From Marsupella aquatica (taxonomy: Eukaryota > Marchantiophyta), in assembly GCA_973895155.1 (NCBI GenBank), contig OZ316894.1:14756001-14820000 (forward strand): 64,000 nucleotides of DNA, in the 5' to 3' direction. A model generated the notes under the pieces. That model was not told the origin of the DNA. It worked only from the letters and a program-made list of their open reading frames with translations, and ran no database searches. Made by a program: the position numbers and the translations under genes. The first letter of the stretch is position 1; the number at the start of each line of letters is the position of its first letter. Positions 58,263 through 64,000 of this stretch are shown here, piece by piece.

Positions 58263-60777
58263 CTAAGTGCTTTTAGTTAGTCTTTTAAGAATAGTGCATC
58301 TTTTCCTATTTTTATAAATGTGTTATAGAGCTTTAAAAGCTATGAAACTTATTAAGTGTATAGTCTGTATCTAGGAGAACCCACTGGCAAAATTTCAGAG
58401 TTTTCTAAGCCAAGAGTAGAAAGTTAGGAATAGTTGAAATTGTTAAGTTTTTAAGTGTATCGCAATTATAGGTTTACAAGTTACGGATTATGGCTTACGC
58501 TTTTATGTTTTTACGAGTTTATGGTTTTACGCTTTAGATATTTTTACGAGTTTACGAGTTTACGATTTACACTTAGCCAATTTTCCGGCTTTTCACTTAT
58601 TGAATCGTCATTTTAACATTTTGAGGAGTATGAAGAGGCATGTCTCTTCCACCCTATGACCTCTCACTCTGTAGATTTTTACTATAAGACCCCCTCCATC
58701 ACTAGTGTAGTTGATGGTTAAGTTATGCATTTTTGCCTCTTCTTTGTGTTAAACTAGTTGATCATGAATCTATGAGTTCGAGATCAGGTTTAACGTTTGG
58801 AGAGACTTGCCTCCTTCTTGTGTTTTTACCTCTGATTATAAACACAGGAAGTAAAATTCCTTTTGTGCAAATATTTTGAGTTGTAATGACAGATTCCTTG
58901 TTGGTGACTCATTGCAATCTCTTGAGTTCTTAAAGTTAACTCATTGAGTTTAAGTCTTATTGAAATTGATGGATTTTCTTTCATGTTACTTAGTACCATC
59001 TAAATGTTGAAGTAGTCACTCTTTTAAATCTTGTCTGAGTACCACTTAGAAAGAAAAGACAAGACGTGTTGACGGCACTTTAAAAGGGTAATCTAGTAAA
59101 CATTTTAGATCTGAAAAACAATATGGATTTGAATCCTTAAGTCTTTTCATTTTGACTTATGTTTAAGGAGCAAGCTTGGTCAATTCCAAACTCCCTTAGC
59201 ATACTTTAAGATATTTTTGGTGTATTTTGTTAATCATTTTCCTTTTCATTAATTTATGGTTACATGATGCTGAGATATCATTGAAAACTTCTCACCGTTG
59301 TGGAGCGATCTTCAAAATACCTTAGTAAAGTAATCAAACTTGATTACTATGTATGGAAAACATCTTAAGTCTATTATTGTTGTTTAAATCTATCAAACCA
59401 ACCCCATCTTGTTCTTTACGGGAACAAATACCGAGTTTGAAGACCTTTAAGTGTGTTTTTGGTTCTTCATAGCAAACTACAGGGGACATACTTGAGTCTC
59501 CTATGTCAGTACTGTTAGGCAGCGCTATATACCAACTTGTTTACTCTCTCACAATGAATAGGTGTCCACCACCTAGGTGTCCCTAGACCAATTGTCTAGT
59601 AAAGCAAGTTAGCTTCTTCTAGTAATGCAATACTTCCTTTTTTCTTCCAAAAATAGGCCCCAAGAGTTCCCCAGTATGGTCGCCACTTATGTCGGGGGAA
59701 TCTTTAGTTCTTGGGAAGCATCAAGCTCTTGTTTTTCCTATCTTGGAAGAAACTTTTCCAAAGTACGTCTTTTCTCACCTCACATTACCCTTGCGATCCC
59801 ATTTGTCAATCAATTTTCCTCACCATTATCCTCTAAAATATCTCTCACAGCCTAGCTTTGTCCCATTCTACGATGAGCGGCTTCCTCACACTAAGCCTCG
59901 AATCGGCCTATCCTCTTTCCACATAACTTACTTCTCAAGTCAAGTCATGGATTGCAATTTCCAATGAATCCTACAATTAGATAAGTCAATTATAGAAAAC
60001 AAAAATTATGATCTTAAGATTTACCATAGATGATATAATCACAGGCTCTGGCATCCTAAACATAATATTGTATCTTTCATCTCCATACTTTCTAACTAAA
60101 ATATCTTTACAATCAATCTTCTTACGACATACCACTCTAATGTCAATAGATGAAGGAAAATCAGACACATTATTAGGAAGCCTATTCAAATCTAATTCCG
60201 GTACATTTACGGGTTGTCTATTAAAATCCATCTAAAATAAAATAAAAATAGTTACATTCCATTCATTTCCATAAACAACAATCGGGTATACAAATGGTGC
60301 ATTGCTATTCATAACTGTTTCCATTAACTCAAACCCAAAATGATAAAGAAGATGCATTCTCATGGTATGCTTGCTAAGACAATGAATTCTAATTAAGAGA
60401 GGATTGACAAATGGCACAACAGATGGGGGATAAACTTTAGGTACTCCATTTATCATATTATTAATTACAAACACACTAAATTGATCTCAAGACTAATAAA
60501 CATAAAACATAAAATAGTTCTAAGGCCAACAATCAAGTTTGTACCCAAGCATGGATGTAAATAATAAACAAAATATGTGCACAAGAGGGGAAGAGTTCCT
60601 TATAGTGTTGCGAGTCCAACATGATAGATCAAACAATGCAAATGAGGAGAGTGTGCTTCTCTTCACTTTATTTATAGTGTCCCTTTGTGCTTTCCAAGAG
60701 GGCATGGATCGATGCCTTGACCCTTGGATTGAAGCCAAGTGGCAAGCATCAAGCACCTATAAGTGTGCTAATACTAT
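58263..60777. other. Intergenic DNA
   Basis: AT-rich sequence. At 58440-58580 short words such as TTTACGAG and TTTTTACGAG recur in a loose array. A plus-strand frame at 59689-59967 is open for 92 codons but has no recognisable motif. Nothing else is supported. Confidence 0.45.
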
Positions 60778-60932
60778 TCATAGTTGGTGGAACTACTGTG
60801 CGTAGTTGGTGAAATTATTACGCGTAACTGGTGAAACTACTATGCGTAATTGGTGCAACTACTATGCGTAGTTTATGAAATTACTATGCGTAGTTTATGA
60901 AATTACTATGCGTAGTTGGTGAAACTACTGTG
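60778..60932. repeat. Seven-unit 22-bp palindromic tandem repeat
   Basis: Seven consecutive units of about 22 bp follow the pattern GCGTAGTTGGTGAAACTACT with a short AT remainder. Most units contain the inverted pair GTAGTT...AACTAC, or its compensated variant GTAATT, around a 5-nt centre, so each could form a small hairpin. No coding frame is implied. Confidence 0.85.
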
Positions 60933-61083
60933 TATCATTGTAGAATGTACACACTACATATAGAATGTAATATATATGCTCTAATAGTACTACTATGAAG
61001 CTTTAAAGTAAAACCATTTTCACATAAACTCAAATAACACAATATGGATTCTAGCCTTCTAAAGGGAATGCCCACGACACCGT

Positions 61084-62392
61084 CCGCCAAGCTTCCGGAT
61101 TTATGAACTAGGAGGGCGCCCTTGGCGTCCTCCCTGTGGCTAACACAAACGGCGCAAACCCCATTGGTGAATGCTTGGTCAAGTTATACCTAAACTCGGC
61201 CATTGTTAAGTGCTTTGCCCAATCCTTTTAATTGGCCATTACAAAATGATGCAAGTAGCCCTCCACAATACCATTCATCCATTATGTTTGGCCATCTGTC
61301 TCATGATGATACGCTGCTCCTCTAGTAAGGTCTATTCCGGATAATCGGAACAACGCCTTCCAAAAGTGGCCCATGAACTTGGTATTGCAATCGGACAGGA
61401 TATGCAACGGCAATCCCCATTGTTGGAAGCCCATTGTTGGAAGACCAAACACTAGACCGACAACCTCTCGGGCCAAAACCATTTTTGTAGTCAGCAAGAA
61501 ATACGTCATCTTGGAAAAACAATCCACGATTGTTAAGATGGAGTTATTGTCGTGGGACTTAGGTAACCTCACAATGAAGTCCATGGAGATGGACTCCCAT
61601 GGAGCCGCAACTACTAGTAAGGGTTGCAAAAGTCCTCCTTTTGCCCTATAGACCATTTGGTTCTTTTGGCACGAGTAACAACTTTGCACGTGGCAAAGAA
61701 CCAATTGCTTCATGTCCCGCCAATACACATCTTGCGACATGTTGCGGTACATAGCAGCTTGTCCGCCATGACCTCCCTAGGGCAAGTCATGGTAATTTTG
61801 CAAAACTTCCAGCCTTAGAGACTCTGGGATGTACACACGCCTCTGCTTGTATCGCCATAACTAGACATTATGCATATCCAACCCCAATGAAACGTGCCTT
61901 ACTTTGCCTTGGCTACCCCCATTGCTTTGCCATTCCTTGGCTATATAAACTGTCATCCCCATACGCCTCGGCCAGGACCTTTGGCCACTTGGATTCAAGC
62001 ATCGTGATCCCATTGATACAATGATGGTCCCTACGCGATAACGCGTCAACTACCGTGTTTGTCTTCCCAGCAACGTGGCGGACTTTGAAATCAAAATCTC
62101 TCAAGAACATCTGCCAACGCATTTCCTTGGGGTTCAACATTGGCTTAGAACTGAAGTACCCTGCTGGTGAGCTATCTGTGTGTATTACCACTTTGGGACC
62201 GCTCTTAAGGTAAATCTCCCACTTCTTCAACGCATAGATCACCGCATACATTTCTTTTCCGGGGTGATCCAATGATTTTCTAACTTACATGACTTAAAGG
62301 CCACAGGACGCCCATCTTGTTGTAGACAGGCACCAATGGCGTAATCATGTCTTGCGTCTGTCCAAATCTTGAATGGCTTCCCATCTCACTGC
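61084..62392 (-). pseudogene. Ty3/gypsy RNase H-integrase fragment
   Basis: Homologous to 40770-42060 of the chromovirus, in reverse orientation and truncated at both ends. RNase H sequence with a VIHTDSS motif (near 62180) runs from about 62390 to 61860. Integrase with the HH-CC start and MDFIV follows at 61752-61282. The catalytic Glu codon of QTE is replaced by TAA (61284-61286), and a 12-13 bp micro-duplication (CCATTGTTGGAAG) lies at about 61418-61443. The first catalytic Asp, lost in the 41 kb copy, is present here, so the two copies decayed independently. Confidence 0.8.
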
Positions 62393-62965
62393 CCAACATT
62401 CATTCATGACATGGAAACAATCTCTTTCTTGTGTGCTAACTTGCATATGAAACTCATGCCCAATGATTCCAAACAATTGGCAGTCGGCTTCTTCCCACAC
62501 TTGATAGACAACAATATTGATTTGCACAAAGAAATTTTACATATATTGACCTGAAACTACTTGTTGACAAAAATGATTCACTCAATTTTACATCGCCAGC
62601 CCTATATTCTGGGGTTCTCTACAGGTTCAGTCTAACTCTGCAAGCACTGGGCCCTAAGGCACACAACTTTCCATCTTCTAATGGGATATCGCATCCCTTG
62701 TAAACTAAGTCGCTACCATACATGCCCCAAATCACTGCAATCGTTACTCCAACCAAGCAAATGACTCCAAACTGATCCATCTCTATAAAATTGCTGCTTG
62801 ACCAAAACTGAACCTTGACTAAATAAAATGAAACTCTGGTCATGTTTTTAGGGTTTTAAATAGTAATTGCCCTAATGACTCGACCTCTACTTAACTGTAA
62901 CTTGATAATTAACCTCAAAATTTCACTAATCTAATTTGCTAAAATCCTGCCATTTCATTGCTCCT
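62393..62965. other. Spacer between gypsy fragment and coiled-coil ORF
   Basis: A minus-strand frame at 62843-62619 contains one hydrophobic stretch (FGVICLVGVTIAVIWGMY), but it has no family match and I do not call it a gene. No repeat was recognised. Confidence 0.4.
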
Positions 62966-64000
62966 TTACTTATCTTTGGGACTCGTCCCCGATGTCCCAT
63001 CAATTTCCATCTCATCTCCGACTATATCATCTGGAATCTGTTGAGATGCTGCTTCTTTGATTGTCATAGATTCCTCCAGATTTTCTTCCTGATGTGGCTG
63101 TTCTACTGGGGTTTCCATTGTCTCCTTGACTGCTTCCTTCATAGCTTCTATGACTTGCTCCTAATAACCTCAATTGTATCTGTAAGGAATTGCTTCTTTG
63201 GTTCTTTCCCTGTGGCTTGCTTTATGATTGCCTTGAGCTGTTTCTCCCTGTAATTTAGTACCATAGTTTTTAAATCCCTTATCCGCTCCTCCATTAGTTC
63301 TTGCTTGGTCTCCAAATCTTCATTGTCCTTTAGCACCTCATTCAACTCTTGTAACTGTTCCCCATTATTTGCTTGTAGCCTCTGAATGTTTGCTTCCCAC
63401 GTTTCTTTCTCCTGAGATAACGTTGTTTCTCTGGCTACCATCTTTTCAAATTTATCCTGCTTGTGGTTCAACTTCTTTTTAGCCTCATCACTCTGTTGTT
63501 GTAATTCTCTCAGTTGATCTTGATTGGTCTCCAGTTTCCTTTCCAGTGTAGCTTGTGCCACCCGCAATTCCTCATTAATTTGCTTTTTCAGCTTTGCTCT
63601 TGTCCACTGTCACTATCTGTACTTGCATCTCAAGCTCATTCATCCTCTGCTTCACAGTTTCCCACATCTGTAACACTGCTGCCAAAGTACTTACTTTGAG
63701 TGTTGATGTTCTTGTTGTCTTAGCTAACTCTCTCACTAATTCCTCAATTTGTTGTTGCTGTTCTGACTGATCTGCTGCTTGTTGTTGTTTTTCAGATCTG
63801 TTTCTTGGCTTGCAATTTTCAATTTGGCTTCCCTGAGTTGTCCTTTCAACCCCCAAATCTGTCTTCTTATTGCCATCTCTTGTTTTGATAGATCGCTCTT
63901 ATGGTACTTCATGATGGGTCCAAGAAGTTCATTCAAAAGTATAATTTGATCCACACCTCTCTTCTTAGAAATTGACACGGTTTCTGAAATACCTTTGCAG
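62966..64000 (-). pseudogene. Coiled-coil ORF with three frameshifts (partial at window edge)
   Basis: On the minus strand a heptad-rich, Gln/Glu/Lys-rich protein runs from the window edge. Frame changes near 63800, 63590 and 63150 each carry the coiled-coil pattern smoothly into the next frame, so one ancestral ORF with single-base shifts is the simplest reading. After the last shift an acidic tail (DDIVGDEMEIDGTSG) ends at a TAA at 62966-62968. Coiled coil plus acidic tail resembles the C-terminal end of the decayed ORF at 47.4-50.8 kb, though I see no direct sequence identity. The N-terminal part lies outside the window. A sequencing-error origin of the shifts cannot be excluded. Confidence 0.5.

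Noticed and set aside
62619-62843. Possible single-pass membrane protein on the minus strand
   Set aside because: It is 74 codons with no family match, splice context or start-site support, lying between two pseudogenes.
1-64000. tRNA and rRNA genes
   Set aside because: I found no B-box-like GGTTCGAATCC with cloverleaf potential and no rRNA-like stretch by eye. A covariance-model scan would be decisive.

Overview
The window reads as nuclear DNA of a streptophyte plant, most likely a land plant. It carries one multi-exon INDETERMINATE-DOMAIN (IDD/BIRD) zinc-finger gene, a family confined to the plant lineage. It also has CACTA transposons of the plant TNP2 type, a chromodomain Ty3/gypsy element, a LINE with a plant-like reverse transcriptase, and short CCCTAAA telomere-type repeats at 24-40 and 16743-16756. 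The species cannot be read from the sequence. The LINE reverse transcriptase looks to me more like those of non-seed plants (mosses, ferns), but that is an impression from memory and not a test. I saw no bacterial-style operon, CRISPR array, rRNA gene or tRNA gene.

Layout. 1-28 kb is gene-poor and repeat-rich. It holds a 5'-truncated LINE with an intact reading frame (3.4-5.6 kb) and LINE scraps at 16.8 and 20.4 kb. It holds two MITEs of one family (5.84 and 19.1 kb) and a 3.7 kb inverted-repeat element bounded by an 8-bp target duplication, with a seven-unit hairpin array inside (11.9-15.6 kb). It also has a smaller relative of that element (22.3 kb), three copies of another repeat family (10.6, 17.6, 23.1 kb) and a 1.4 kb degenerate minisatellite (24.6-26.0 kb). 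28.5-32.1 kb is the only gene I would call functional: the IDD transcription factor on the minus strand, three coding exons, 765 residues.

36-51 kb is a graveyard of coding transposable elements. It contains a decayed long ORF ending in a coiled coil (36.2-38.8 kb), a 5'-truncated Ty3 chromovirus with its 3' LTR (40.2-44.3 kb), a CACTA TNP2-type transposase remnant (44.3-47.0 kb), and a second decayed long ORF ending in a coiled coil (47.4-50.8 kb). 52.1-54.05 kb is a complete non-autonomous CACTA element with CACTAGTA termini, a CAA target duplication and inverted 24-bp subterminal repeats. 54.5-57.6 kb holds an LTR fragment fused to a gypsy-type gag-protease remnant whose zinc-knuckle region is split by a 346-bp transposon with an 8-bp target duplication. 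61.1-62.4 kb is a second Ty3 pol fragment, and 62.97-64.0 kb is a third coiled-coil ORF with frameshifts.

How it fits together. The IDD gene is an island in nested mobile DNA of different ages. The LINE frame is open. The chromovirus, CACTA transposase and coiled-coil ORFs carry many in-frame stops, nearly all TAG or TGA at places where CAG or CGA would fit. This is the pattern expected from long silencing by cytosine methylation followed by deamination. The least familiar items are the hairpin-array element family and the coiled-coil ORF elements, two of which share a palindrome-plus-motif about 0.68 kb downstream of their stop.
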